Translations under genes and position numbers: made by a program
Shown here: positions 33,501 to 44,858 of the stretch, one piece after another
How the letters are laid out: each line of letters starts with the position of its first letter
How positions within the stretch are numbered: position 1 is the first letter of the stretch
The notes under the pieces: generated by a model
The model's input: only the letters and a program-made list of their open reading frames with translations
What the model was told of the DNA's origin: nothing
The model's database searches: none
DNA from: Beta vulgaris subsp. vulgaris
Lineage: Eukaryota > Streptophyta > Magnoliopsida > Caryophyllales > Amaranthaceae
Assembly: GCF_026745355.1 (NCBI RefSeq)
Contig: NC_079206.1
Coordinates: forward strand, 27,143,617-27,207,616
Reading direction: 5' to 3'
Length of the DNA: 64,000 bases

Positions 33501-33782
33501 TTGCTTGATTGGATTGTGAATTCTGGAGCATTAGATCACATGACATGTGATGGTGATGGTCTAATGAACCCGACTGAAATTAAGAACAACCGTAAGTTGA
33601 AACTGCCTAATGGTAAAACTGGCTTGATAAGTCATGAGGGAGACAAAACCTTGGAAAACAATTTAATGCTGAAATATATGTTACGTGTGCCTGAATTTAA
33701 GCACAATCTTTTGTTTGTGAATAAATTGGTGCGAAATGACAATTGTAAAGTGACCTTTTATCCTAAACTCTATGTGATTCAG
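33501..33782 (+). pseudogene. Copia C protease
   Basis: DWIVNSGALDHMT is the copia aspartic-protease site with the catalytic Asp replaced by Asn (codon 33519-33521). LRVPEFKHNLLFVNKLVRN follows, the usual strand after the active site. The frame is cut at 33782 by CACTA F and resumes at 42549 with DSVTQAI. Confidence 0.85.
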
Positions 33783-34080
33783 CACTAGTAGAAAAACGAC
33801 GATTTGCGTCCCTTAAAGTGCGTCGCACCGCAACGAAAATGACGCAAAAACACTATTTGCGTCGCATGCCACATTGTGTTCGACGCAAAACATCAACAAC
33901 CTAGTACCAGGTACGAGCAATATGCGTCGCACCCTAAGTATGTGCGACGCATATTACCTTTGTGCGTCGTATGCTGCTGTGGTACGACGCATATTGTTGT
34001 TTTCTGGTGAGAAGAAATTGAGGATAATCTGCGTCGCACTAACGGTCGTATGCGACGCAAAAGAACTATGTGCGTCGGAC
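33783..34080. repeat. 5' subterminal repeats of CACTA F
   Basis: The terminal CACTAGTAGAAAAA is followed by TGCGTCGCAC-type motifs in both orientations. They are fewer and more spread than at the 3' end and do not form a long palindrome. Confidence 0.85.
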
Positions 34081-34129
34081 CCGTTGACCCATCCGAAGCA
34101 AATTACCTAGGCCCACCTATTAGTTTTCC

Positions 34130-34700
34130 CAACGACATTTTTTTTCGAGCCCTAACTCAATACAAACTACTGCTGCTCTCTCTCTCCTGCGACACACCCC
34201 AAGTCACCCTTGCTCACACTCGTCGGCGCACCCTCACTCTCGCCGGCGACTTCCGCTTCTGGTGCGACCCTCGATTTCGTTTGCACTCTCACACTCTCTC
34301 TTTCTCTCCCCCTCTCTCTCATTCTCGGTCCTCACTCTCGCCGGTGCCCTCTTCGGCGGTGCCATCTTCGACATTCTCGCCGCCCGGTGCCGACTCGCTA
34401 CACCGGTTCTCTTTCTCTCATTCTCGCCGCCCGGTGCTTCCTTATTATATCTCGGTCTAAGTTTCTTCTCGCCGCTCACTTCACGTCGCCAGTCCTTTCT
34501 CTCATTCTCGTCGGCAATGTATGTTTTTTTGTGTTTTTATTGAAATTTTTATGTATTCATTAACATTAATAATCATGCATTATCTCACTTTGCCACTCGT
34601 TTACATTGTATTTCAGTTGCGGTTTGACGATTCTCCAATCTCACGTCGGAGTGTTTGTCTTCGCTACTCCTTGAGAGCAGAGGTATGTTTTACATCTTTT
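34130..34700 (+). other. CACTA F 5' leader, CT-rich
   Basis: A CTCTCT/TCGCCG-rich stretch follows the 5' subterminal repeats. It leaves frames open by composition (for example 34050-34460) with no recognisable protein. It probably carries the promoter and untranslated leader of the transposase. Confidence 0.45.
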
Positions 34701-35298
34701 GTTATTTTCTGATTTACGTTAATTTAATGAATTATTGTTTGGTTATATGATTAGGAATGTATATATGTGAATTGTTGGTTATTATGTGATTGGGAAAGTA
34801 TAATTTGAATCATAACCAAACCTATATCGACACACCTTAATGGGGTGGGGAGGGAAATCTAAGGAATGGATTGGTATGTGTTGTTTTATTGCAATGTGCA
34901 TCATTTGCCTAGATACCCGTTCGAGGCTTACTCATTAGGAGTAAGTCTTGAATAGTCCCTGTTTGGGACTGTCTTTGAGTTTCTTATCTCACTTAGGCTG
35001 TGAATGAATGTTTGGTTTTCGATTCTAAGAAAGATCTCGCTCATTTCCCTAAGCGTTCTCTGGGTACATATGTTGATAATTTAACTACTATCTTCATCGT
35101 GTACTTGGAGAGTTGTAGGGAAGTGCTGCCGGATTTTTCTTAGAATTGAAAACCAATTGTTCATTCACTAGTGAGATGAGAAACTCAAGGATGGGTTAGG
35201 TTGGAGTAATAAGGACCCAAATGGTCATGACTGCATTTGATAAACCACTTTGAATGATGTGATCGATTGTGTTCTTGTTTAGTGTCTCTAGTGTATGA

Positions 35299-38290
35299 TT
35301 ATGGATCGAAACTGGATGTATGGTAATCGAATTTCAGCGACATTTCTACAATGGGTTAATGAATTTATCAGAGTTGCGTTAGAACATCAATCGCAGAATG
35401 GGTCAAAGTTAGTCTTATTTCCTTGTTGTGATTGCAATAACTCAAGGGGGTATCATGATATGGATTAAATTAAATATCATTTGATTCGTCGTGGGTTTAA
35501 GAGTAACTATACTAGGTGGACATGACATAGAGAGTTTTATGATCTGGGTATGAGCTCCTCTAGCTTGTGTGATGATTTGCATGTTGATGACATTGAGGTT
35601 GAGGTTGAGATTGAAGGAGATGCTGATAATGAGAATGATAGGGTAGATGATGAAAATGATATGGTAGATGCTGAAAATGATAGAGTATATGAGATGTTGC
35701 ACAATTTGGAGGATGAAGGAACCGATCGTCCGCATATGTATAATAGTATTTTAAGTGCAGCGGAAAAAACCTATGTGTACGGGATGTAAGAATTTCACTA
35801 AACTTTCTGGCATCCTCACATTGTTCAATATGAAATCGAAGCATAGTTGGACTGATAAAAGTCTAAGTGAGTTGTTCACTTTTTTACAAGAATTGCTACC
35901 TGAAGGGAATGAAATGCCCAACTCTACCTACGAGGCAAAGAAACTCTTGTGTCCATTAGGTATGGAATATGAGAAGATACATGCATGTCAAAATGATTGT
36001 GTGTTGTATCGAAACGAGTACCAGGATTTGCGTGAGTGTCCTAGGTGTGGAAAGTCTCGATACAAGGTAAAGAGAATAATGATGAGGGGATGAGAAAGAA
36101 AGAAACTCCGGCGAAGGTTCTTTGGTATCTTCCAATCATTTCGAGATTTAGGCGTTTATTTTCGGATGAAAATAATGCTAAATTATTAAGATGGCATGTG
36201 GACGAGAGGAAGAAAGTTGGGATGCTTAGACATCCGGCCGATTCTCTGCAATGGAGAAATATCGACCGAAAATTTCCCAATTTTGGTAAAGAACCTCGAA
36301 ATCTTAGGCTTGGACTTTGTACAGATGTGATGAACCCGTTTGGCACACTAGGTACCCAACGTAGTACTTGGCCGGTTCTACTGACAATTTATAATCTCCC
36401 TCCCTAGTTATGTATGAAGCGTAAATTTATTATGCTATTGCTTCTTATTTCGGGTCCTAAGCAACCCGAAAACGACATAGATGTGTATCTTGACCCACTC
36501 TTTCAACATCTGAAATTGTTGTAGAATGAAGGTGTTTCCATGTTCGATGCGTATGCGAAAACTAACTTCACATTGCGTGCCATGATATTTTGCACAATCA
36601 ATGATTCCCTGGCTTATGGGAATTTGTCAGGGTATACGGTTAAAGGAGCAAAGGCATGCCCTATTTGTGATGAGGATATGATTGACAAGCGGTTACATCA
36701 TTGTGGGAAGAATGTGTACATGCATTATCGTACATGGCTTCCTTTAGATCATCCATTCCGTAAGAAGAAAAAGTTGTTCAACAGAAAAGTGGAGATGAGA
36801 GAAGCCCTTGTACCCTTACATGAAAAGAGGTTTCTAATAGGGTAAAGGATATTGAACCAATTTTTGGCAAGCCCTTCAAAAGTGTCTCAAAGAACTTATA
36901 CAAGAAAAGATCTAAGTTTTGGGACCTTCCGTATTGGGAATGTTTGGAAGTCAGACATTGTCTTGATTTAATGCACATTGAGAAAAATGTTTGTGATGCC
37001 ATTGTCGGAACATTGTTGAATATGCCTGGGAAGAAAAAGGATGGAGTTAAAGCTAGGAAATGCATGGCTGAAATGGGCAGACCAGAACTAGCACCTCAGG
37101 AGCGGGGACAACGCTATTATCTTCCACCAGCTTGTTACACTTTGTCTAAGAAGGAGAAAACCAGTTTTTGTGAGTCCCTGCATAGGTTAAAGGTTCTTGC
37201 TGGATACTCGTCAAATTTCCGAAACCTTGTCTCACTAAAGGACTTGAAACTTGTTGGTTTGAAATATAACATACTAATTGTTCCTGCTGGATACTCGTCA
37301 AATTTCCGAAACCAATTTTGGCAAACTAATTGCTTGTGCACGTGCTAAATACTGACTTACATATTCAGATACTTCCTCAGCAATTGTTCTTTGGACAATA
37401 CTTGCTTCTAGTCTAGCTGGATTCATCACTTTACCCTTCAGAGTACCCATATGTCTTTCAAAGGCCACATTTACCTCATACAAACGGGCCCACAAAGTTT
37501 AATTTGTCTGATAAAATGGATTATTAAATGAGGCATCATGTCAAAGAACGATGGTGGAAAGTACATTTCAAATCGGCACATCGTCTCTGTTACATCGGCT
37601 TGCAAGTTATCTAGAGTGTTAGGGTCAATCACCTTGCTAGAGATAGTTCTGAAGAAGAAATACAACTTTGTGATTGTATATCTTACTTGGGAAGGCAAAA
37701 TTCCTCGTATTGCAATATGTAATAAATGTTGCATCAATGGTTATACATTTTACACTAAGCGGTAAGATGACAAATCCACGATGCAAAACAGTGGTGTTAC
37801 GATGGGGGCTTTGTCATCAGAGTATAAAAGTAAAAGAGATAGAACGATTGTTGAGACAATGAAGTCATACTATGGGTTCATTGAAGATATATTAGAACTT
37901 GACTATGTTGGCTTCAAAATTCCGTTGTTCCAATGCAAGTGGGTTGATATTCGTCGTGGTGTGAAGAAGGATGAACATGACTTTTTTACATTAGCCAATT
38001 TCAGCCGGTTAGGACATCATGAATATAACTATATTGGCATCAAGCAAAACAAGTATTCTACATGGTTGACCTTGTCGATTCAAAATGGTTTGTTGTCATC
38101 GAAGGAAGAAGGAGAATACTTGGAATTGATGATGTACACGATGAAGAAGATTACGATGCACAATTCAATGAAATCATTGCTTCGTCAGTAGTCATTCCAA
38201 GTACATTAGGGGAAGATCTAGACACAAATTATATTCGTCGAGACCACAATGAGGGATTTTACGTTGGCAAAGAAATAGCTAATTAATAAG
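35299..38290 (+). pseudogene. CACTA F TNP2-type transposase, broken and rearranged
   Basis: It begins MDRNWMYGNRISATFLQWVNEFI (35299), the transposase-associated domain, with PCCDCNN. Stops occur near 35466 and 35525 and a frameshift near 35765. Then come FTKLSGILTLFNMKSKHSW, CPLGMEYEKIHACQNDCVLY and ECPRCGKSRYKV (zinc-binding pattern), the TNP2 core with VLWYLPIISRFRRLF and WRNIDRKFPNFG, then ACPICDEDM, CLDLMHIEKNVCD and GYSSNFRNLVSLKDLKLVG. The next part of TNP2 lies on the opposite strand (37298-37737). The plus frame then resumes with NGYTFYTKR and QCKWVDIRRGVKKDEHDF (a DUF4216-like region) to about 38190. Confidence 0.88.
37298..37737 (-). pseudogene. Inverted TNP2 segment within CACTA F
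   Basis: On the minus strand, MQHLLHIAIRGILPSQVRYTI, FFRTISSKVIDP, MCRFEMYFPPSFFDMMPHLI and IRQIKLCGPVC, followed by ERHMGTLKGKVMNPARLEASI, form the TNP2 stretch that should follow KDLKLVG (37257) on the plus strand. It is therefore an internal inversion of about 440 bp. A 35-bp sequence beside its left edge (37279-37313) duplicates 37192-37226. Confidence 0.88.
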
Positions 38291-38399
38291 TAAATTATGT
38301 TATATTAAAACAACTACTAATGTTTATGATCTTTATTTATTTATTTTATGGTTTGCATGTTCAAATAATTGTGTATTACTGTATTGATTAATCTAACAT

Positions 38400-40200
38400 G
38401 TACATGGTTTCAGGTGTAGTGATGGAAGATGAGATAATGCATGATGCATCTGATGAGCCCCAATTACTGATGGAGCTGCTAGAAGAAGAAAGTGAGTAGG
38501 CCAAGAGGTCCTACAAAAGGGATACGTTCCAAACCCGCTTCAAAGAGTTCTTTGTGGGATGAGTGGATACGTCGATTGGGCAATTTGCTGTGTGAGTACA
38601 AGACATATTGCGGGGAATCAGTAGAAGCATGTGTCTATCTTGTACGACAGTTGGATGATGTTCCAGAAGGCATAAAAAACTTTGTGGGAAGATGTTAAAG
38701 TAAGTAACCTTATTCTTTTAATACACTAATTGAGATTATGTTTATTATTCTAATCGTTATTATTAATTGGTTTATTTTTATATATTGAAGAGAGAGTTTG
38801 GAATAGAAGAGGATGAGAGAAGAAACGAGATGTCTGACTACATGTGATAACGGTGGAGAGATTTCAAGTCAAGATTGGTGACTAGATGGATCACGAAAAC
38901 GAGGAAGGGGCCTAACAATGATAGGAACCGTACGAGTATGTATCCTTTCATCACGCGAGAGATCTGGGACAAGTTTGTAGAAAAATGTAGCTCTAAGGAG
39001 TTCAAAGTATGTAATATATATAATATATGAAATTATATTATCATTAGTTCTTTAATATTGACTAGTTACTAAATCCTATATTAGGCTAAAAGTGAAAAGC
39101 AGAGAATTCTCAGACTGCTAATAAGCATCCTCATTTTTTGGGTAAAAAATCATATGCGGAGATGATTCCCATTTGGAAACGCAAAGGGTATATCCTTCTA
39201 TCCTCTACAGCATCATTCTGTTGACTCATCTACATCATCAGTGATTTCCTCCTTGCCGGATCGGACATTGCCTTGGCTTCTTGCGAGATCGAAAAAAGAT
39301 AAGGATGGAAATTTCTTCTTTCCTAATGAAGAAACACAAAAGATAAAAGAGTCCATTGTAAGCATTGTTCAAAGTTTATAACGTTTTTCTTGTCTACTTA
39401 CTCGTCTTCTACTAATCATATGATTTTTTTAACTTGAACCAGGATGATTGGAAAAAAAAGAAAGTGAAGGAGAGTTTGTTCCAAGTCGGATGGATGATGC
39501 TCTATCACGTGCTCTGCAGAGGAAAGACCGACCTGGGCGTGTGTTAAAGCGGGCGTAGCATTGGGATTACATCTGTTTGGGGAGATCCTAATCAGAGCAG
39601 TACGGTCGCAAGGGTAGGGGCATGGATGATGAGGAGATGGAGGCGTTAGAGGCTAGAGTGAGCCAAAGAGTTAGAGAACAGACAATGGAAGAGATGAACT
39701 CGAAGATAGATGCATTAGTTCAAGAAGGTTATGGCTTTTGCGCGCAGTTAGGTATTCAAGTACCAACTCCTTCCACTCCAGTCGTTCCTAGTACTGTCAA
39801 TCGGGGGCAATGATCCATTTGTGACTTGCAGGTATATTTCATTTTATATATGTTCTAATTATTATATTATGCTTCTAAAACACTTAATTGATGTCATTCT
39901 TCTCATTGGATGTTAAGATCAAGTTCCATGTCGCTTGGCAATAGAGATGTCTCGGGACCGATCATTGTAGCTGAGGGTACCGTTCATCCACGACAGGAGT
40001 CATCGTCACACTCTACGACCGTCGTGAAAGTGAGTGTTGATGATTTTTATGCGGATTACGCAGATGCTCCAGTTCCACTCCCTACTCCATTCATCACGAA
40101 ACTCAGTCAAGCTGGGGGGTTCTGTCATAGAATGGCCGAAAGAGTTGGTATTTTTAGTCTCATATAATCAGGTAACTTATGTTTAGTATTATGATTTAGT
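38400..40200 (+). pseudogene. CACTA F transposase C-terminal region
   Basis: Pieces include SRPRGPTKGIRSKPASKSS (38492), SRLVTRWITKTRKGPNNDRN (about 38868), MYPFITREIWDKFVEKCSSKEFK (to about 39007) and DDEEMEALEARVSQRVREQTMEEM (39625 on), which match the second half of plant CACTA transposase genes. GT-AG introns seem to separate them (for example GTAAGTAACC at about 38698 and GTATGTAATA at about 39006). Stops remain, so I call it degenerate. Confidence 0.65.
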
Positions 40201-40723
40201 ATAATAAGAAATCTAAATGTATATACTTAGAAATCTTGATTTATATATACCAAATAATCTTTATTTTATATATAATATGAATATAAAAAAAGTCGATTTG
40301 AATTAGGAACATATACCTAAAGAAGGTGGACGAAGAAGAAGAAAAAGAAAACAGTTGCTAATGATCCTTGCACCGATGAGTCTGCACATAGACACTAGTA
40401 GTCCATTGATTGCTTGTCACTTGAGGATATGTCTGATGGTCAAGGATATGCATCAAATGTTTTGCAAAAAACCCGCAGATGAGCCTTTTAGTATCGAAGT
40501 TAGTCGGAGTTCCTACTTCAGCTATACTACTGATCAGATGATCATTCTCTCCCGACAAGATGTTTTCCAACTTCTGACGGGAGAATGGCTTAATGTATCC
40601 ATTTTGCAAGTATTTATGATGTGAGATTTCTCAAACTCTAAACTAATGAAAATTGATATTTATTATTACTATTGTTCATCTAACTATAAATATTTGGAGT
40701 GTAGGTACTTGTCAGATGAGAAT

Positions 40724-41622
40724 GAGGTGAATGGAGATGCAAATATTGGTTTCATGTGTCCTAGTTTGATTTCGGAGACCATGCTACGCATGAACCAGAT
40801 GCCGTGACCAACTACATGCAAAGGTCAATGAAAGCTAATCAGATATGACATACATCATGTTCCGTACATTGAAAAGTATGTTAGTTAACTAATTTTTACT
40901 TTGTTTTATCTTTATATATGAACTTGTAGTTAAAGTATATGTTGAACATCACATTTTGTTGCATGCTTTAGGGAACATTGGATTCTTCTCGTCCTTTCTC
41001 TATCCAAAAAAACCGTATATGTATTTGATTCGCTTAGGAGAGATAGATCCTTAGCTATCAAGAACCCGATGCATACGTAAGTTAATAATTCTTATAATTC
41101 TTACATGTATTTTATATTTTAAAAAATTTATAAAATTTGTAGTAATTCTTTTATTGCTAAAATTTTTTTGTACTTAGTGCATATACTCAATTCACGCGCC
41201 TTGAAGGTCTAAAAAAGCAAAAAAATTATCTTGGATATCTATGGGGGTAAAGCTCTTATGGTTTTGTATTTGATACGCATTTTATAATTCTATTTAATAT
41301 TTCTTTTTCGATTCTAATATGTGCATTAAATGTGGTGTAGTGTGCTCAACAAACGGGAGAAGATGAATGCGGCTATTTCGTAATGAGATGCATGTTTCTA
41401 ATCGTCCGCTTTCTCTTTGAGTCAAATGATTTGAATGAGGTATATATATGTTGTAAATTCGTTACTTTACTTATATAATTTTAAAGTTTATTAACTAAGT
41501 TAACATATTTATAGGATTTTCCTTCAAGCACTGAGCCATACACCATAGATGATATCAACGAACTCAAAGACAATTTTGCGCTATACTTTGCATATCTTGC
41601 GATAGAAGAAAGGGCCAAGTAA
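40724..41622 (+). CDS. Ulp1-like (C48) cysteine protease region of CACTA F
   Basis: Exon-like pieces read EHWILLVLSLSKKTVYVFDSLRRD (from about 40975), YTQFTRLEGLKKQKNYLGYLWG (about 41184-41247), CAQQTGEDECGYFVMRCMFLIVRF (about 41340-41440) and DFPSSTEPYTIDDINELKDNF (about 41516-41620), ending TAA at 41620-41622. They hold the His, Asp, Gln and Cys expected of a Ulp1 active site. The gaps look like GT-AG introns. From the His onward I see no stop. Upstream (40700-40880) there is at least one stop in the obvious frame. Ulp1 domains are common passengers of plant CACTA and MULE elements; in the host family they remove SUMO. Activity here is unproven. Confidence 0.7.
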
Positions 41623-41914
41623 CTTGTTAGTGTAGTAGTTGTACATTATTGTTAGAGTAATGCAACATTGGTTGCTTGCTTGAGATGATTTGAGATGTAT
41701 TGAAACAGGTTTTGTTATATATATATATATATATATATATAACTTTTTCCCAACGATTTCTTGGGTTATCCAAATTACAAAGGAGATTCTGCCGAATTTT
41801 CTCCTCACAATTGTTAATATAAATGCTTATTTAGTTTTTGAATCATCAGATTTTAGTAATATGTAAACAAACCAACAAAAAAAGCTGAAAAAAACGAAAA
41901 AAAAGAAACCAAAT

Positions 41915-42545
41915 ATCTGCGTCGCACATGGCAAAAGGTGCGACGCAGATGTTAAGCATTGTGCGTCGCACATAGCACAACGTGCGATGCATATCAGCAA
42001 TGTGCGTCGTACATTGGCAACATGCGACGCACATTGCCCCTGCCATCCAGACTGGGCTGGCAAGGGCAATGTGCGTCACACCTTGGCTAAGTGCGACGCA
42101 CATTCCTAATGTGCGTCGCACTTAGGTAAGGTGCGAGGAATGTGCGTCGCACTTAGGCAAGGTGTGACGCACATTCCCCTTGCCAGCCCAGGCTGGATGG
42201 CAGGGGCAATGTGCGTCGCATGTTGCCAATGTGCGACGCACATTGCTGATGTGCGTCGCACATCTGATGTGCGATGCACATTTTCCTGGGGGCTGGGGAG
42301 GGTATTGTGCATCGCACGTTGCCTTTTGTGCGACGCACAATGTTTCTCCTTTGATGGCAGGGGCAGAGAAATTTGCGTCGCACCGTATACAACGTGCGAC
42401 GCAAATAGCTAAAGTATCTGCGTCATTTCCGCATACGACGCAGATCATTTTTAGGTCATCTGCATCGAGACCTGTGTCGTCGGACCAAAGTCCGACGCAA
42501 ATAGGGGTCCAGGGTCCGACGCAAATTGACCTTTTTCTACTAGTG
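41915..42545. repeat. 3' subterminal repeats of CACTA F with a 290-bp palindrome
   Basis: Dozens of TGCGTCGCAC/GTGCGACGCA copies occur here. About 41978-42265 is a near-perfect palindrome centred at about 42121: the blocks around 42002 and 42241, and around 42071 and 42172, mirror each other. Plus-strand and minus-strand frames here are by-products of the repeats. Confidence 0.88.
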
Positions 42546-42548
42546 CAG

Positions 42549-43465
42549 GACTCTGTCACTCAAGCAATTAAAGGAGTTGGGAAAGCACAAAATGGGCTAT
42601 ATTTGGTGAATATGCATGTGAAGGAGATCGTGAAGAGTAGGAAAGAAGTCTTAGCTCTTAGAAGAGACAGGGAGATGAGAATAAATTGAAGTTAGAAGAA
42701 AGAATAGTATTTCAAATCATTTAGTTAAGAAAAACAATTTTGTATTATGGCACAATAGATTAGGACATACACCTTTGAATAGAATTAAACATCTAGTGCC
42801 TGAATTAACTCAAATTCAGGATGTTTGTTTGACATGTCTAATGGCAAAATTCACTAAACTTCAATATATTGTGAGTTCTTCTCATGCTTGTGCCACTTTT
42901 GAATTGATCCATATAAATAAATGGGGTCCCTATTCTGTGTGCACAGGTGGAAAATACATGTATTTTTTTTTTACTATTATTGATGATTTCTCTAGACCAA
43001 CTTGGGTGCATTTACTCAAGTTGAAATCTGAATCATTAGAAGTTGTAAAGTTATTTTGCAATTTTGCTCAAAATTAATTTGAGAAACATGTGAAAATTTG
43101 TGAGTTCAGATAATGCATTAGAGTTTGATGACTCTAGTTGCAAAGAATTCTTTGGCAAACAAGGAATAGTTCATCAAACCTCCTGTGTGGATAGACCACA
43201 ACATAATGGGAGAGTGGAAAGGAAACGCATGAATATTCTAGAAACGTCTAGGGCTCTAAGGTTTCAAGCAGGCCTACCTCTAAAATATTGGCGAAAATGT
43301 ATATTGACTGCTGTTCATATAATTAATAGCTTGTCAATTGAGACCTTGAAAAATCATACACCTTATGAAAATCTATTCAACAAGAAACCTTCATACAACC
43401 ATTTGAAGGCTTTTGGATGTTTAGCTTTTGCATAACCCTTGCCGAAAGAAAGAAGATCCTTCACA
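42549..43465 (+). pseudogene. Copia C integrase
   Basis: After the CACTA F target copy the frame continues with DSVTQAIKGVGKAQNGLY. Then LWHNRLGHTPLNRIKHL and CLTCLMAK form the His-His-Cys-Cys zinc region. The core has FELIHINKWGPY, where the first catalytic Asp is Asn (codon 42916-42918), SSDNALEF (second Asp) and QHNGRVERKR (Glu present). A stop near 43076 and a shift near 43100 break it. YENLFNKKPSYNHLKAFGCLAF ends the domain. The frame is interrupted at about 43465. Confidence 0.85.
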
Positions 43466-43582
43466 TATAGTAATTATCCAAGTTCCGCTCTACTTATTCT
43501 TCTGGAATTTTTCACGAACTATTAGATAGAAACGAACTTGTCAGATTCCCGCTTTTCCCGATCGTCAGTTTCGAGTCTGAAG
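43466..43582. other. Inserted sequence of unknown origin next to the plastid fragment
   Basis: About 115 bases between copia C integrase and recognisable psaA sequence match neither in translation. They may be another organellar piece or a diverged part of the same transfer. Confidence 0.35.
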
Positions 43583-43776
43583 CCAATATTTTTTACTTTG
43601 AATTGGTCAAAATATGGGAAATTTCTTACTTTCGTGGAGGATTAGATCATGTAAATGGGGGTCTATGGCTGACTGATAATGCACACCATCATTTAGCTAT
43701 TGCAATCCTTTTTTCTTGATAGCGGGTCACATGTATAGAACGAACCGAGGCATTGGTGATGGTCTAAAAGATATTT
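43583..43776 (+). pseudogene. psaA: Plastid psaA fragment in nuclear DNA (NUPT)
   Basis: The translation reads [17 protein letters not shown], then after a one-base shift [14 protein letters not shown] and [11 protein letters not shown], then after another shift IAGHMYRT and GIGDGLKDI. This is a stretch of the photosystem I P700 apoprotein A1, which chloroplasts encode. About 194 bp with at least two indels and several substitutions are present, far short of the full gene. It lies within copia C between integrase and the region before RT, in the direction of that element. Confidence 0.85.
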
Positions 43777-44850
43777 CAGCATGAGAGGAGTACCATGCAT
43801 CTTCATTGGGTATCCTTACAACAAAAAGGGATATAAACTCTTGGATATCACTAATCAACAGTGCTTTGTGTCAAGAGATGTGACATTTTGTTAAAATGCA
43901 TTTCCCTACAACAAAGAGTGCAAAGCCAAGTATATGCAACCTCAGCCTCAGGAGATGCCTGATGTTGAAAGCTCGAAAGCAGAGAAAACTCCAGGTTACA
44001 TTGGATATGAAATGAGAATTGTGGATGATGACAATGATGATATGAATATGAGGGAAGAAACTGAGGAAGCAAATAGTGAAACAAAAGTTATTAATGAGGA
44101 AGTTGTTGATACAAAACAAGATGAGACTAGAGTCACAAATGTGGAACCAGTTTTGAGAAGGTCAAGTAGGCAACATAAGCCACCTCGGTGGTTGAAAGAT
44201 TTTGTAGCTCGGTAAAGAAGAAACACCACCTCAGATTAAGCAGCTGCTGCTAGCAACCTGCTCACACACCTGTTTCATATGCTTTCACCACTTTTGTGAA
44301 CCAGGTGATCATGATTGCTGATCCTCAACACTTCAAAATTGTTATTCAAGATGAGAAGTGGGTGAGAGCCATGAATGAAAAGTTGCAGGCCCTTGAAGAT
44401 AATTATACAAGGAAATTGACTAATTTGTCCCATGTAAAGAAGGCAATTGGTTGTAAGTGGCTCTACAAAACCAAATACAACTCTGATGGCCCTATCGAAA
44501 TAAAGAAGGCAAGGTTGGTAGTGCTGGGAAATAAACAAAGAAAGGGCATTGATTATGAGGAGACATTTGCTCAAGTGGCTAAAATGATCAATGTGAGATC
44601 TCTTTTGGCTGTAGCTCATTTAAGGGATGGTTCTTGCATCAGATGGATGTCAAGAACACATTTCTTCATGGAGAATTACTAGAATATGTGTATATGCAAC
44701 GTTCACCAGGGTATGAAGGACTGTGAGAAAAGGGGGGTCAAACTACAAAGCTCAGCAACCTCAAAAAGTGTGCAAATTGACAGTGTTCTTGTATGGACTG
44801 ATGCAGGTAGCAAGACAATGGTTTGCCAAACTTGTCAACAACAGACTTAT
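43777..44850 (+). pseudogene. Copia C pol, integrase-RT linker and truncated RT
   Basis: RGVPCIFIGYPYNKKGYKLLD (about 43785) and CFVSRDVTF resume the copia frame after the plastid piece. An acidic linker with DDDNDDMNMREE and RRSSRQHKPPRWLKDF (to 44212) follows. RT begins with KAIGCKWLYKTKYNSDG and KARLVVLGNKQRKGIDYEETF. After shifts near 44640 the frame reads KVCKLTVFLYGLMQVARQW (about 44763-44830), then stops short at about 44850, before the YVDD motif. Catalytic RT and RNase H are absent. Confidence 0.82.
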
Positions 44851-44858
44851 CGACATCA

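Larger units (their letters stand above)
33783..42545 (+). mobile_element. CACTA (En/Spm-like) transposon F, 8.76 kb
   Basis: Ends CACTAGTAGAAAAA (33783) and its exact complement (to 42545) are flanked by a 3-bp target duplication CAG (33780-33782 and 42546-42548). Removing it restores the copia C frame. Subterminal regions (33783-34080 and about 41915-42545) are packed with TGCGTCGCAC/GTGCGACGCA repeats, the presumed transposase-binding sites. Inside are a TNP2-type transposase (broken and partly inverted), a transposase C-terminal region, and a Ulp1-like cysteine protease. Confidence 0.95.

Noticed and set aside
34050..34563. Overlapping Ser/Arg/Pro-rich frames in the CACTA F leader
   Set aside because: CT-rich composition keeps several frames open at once. 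No homology is recognisable and they overlap each other.
41827..42689. Overlapping cysteine/histidine/alanine-rich frames on both strands
   Set aside because: They are translations of the TGCGTCGCAC subterminal repeats and palindrome of the CACTA element.
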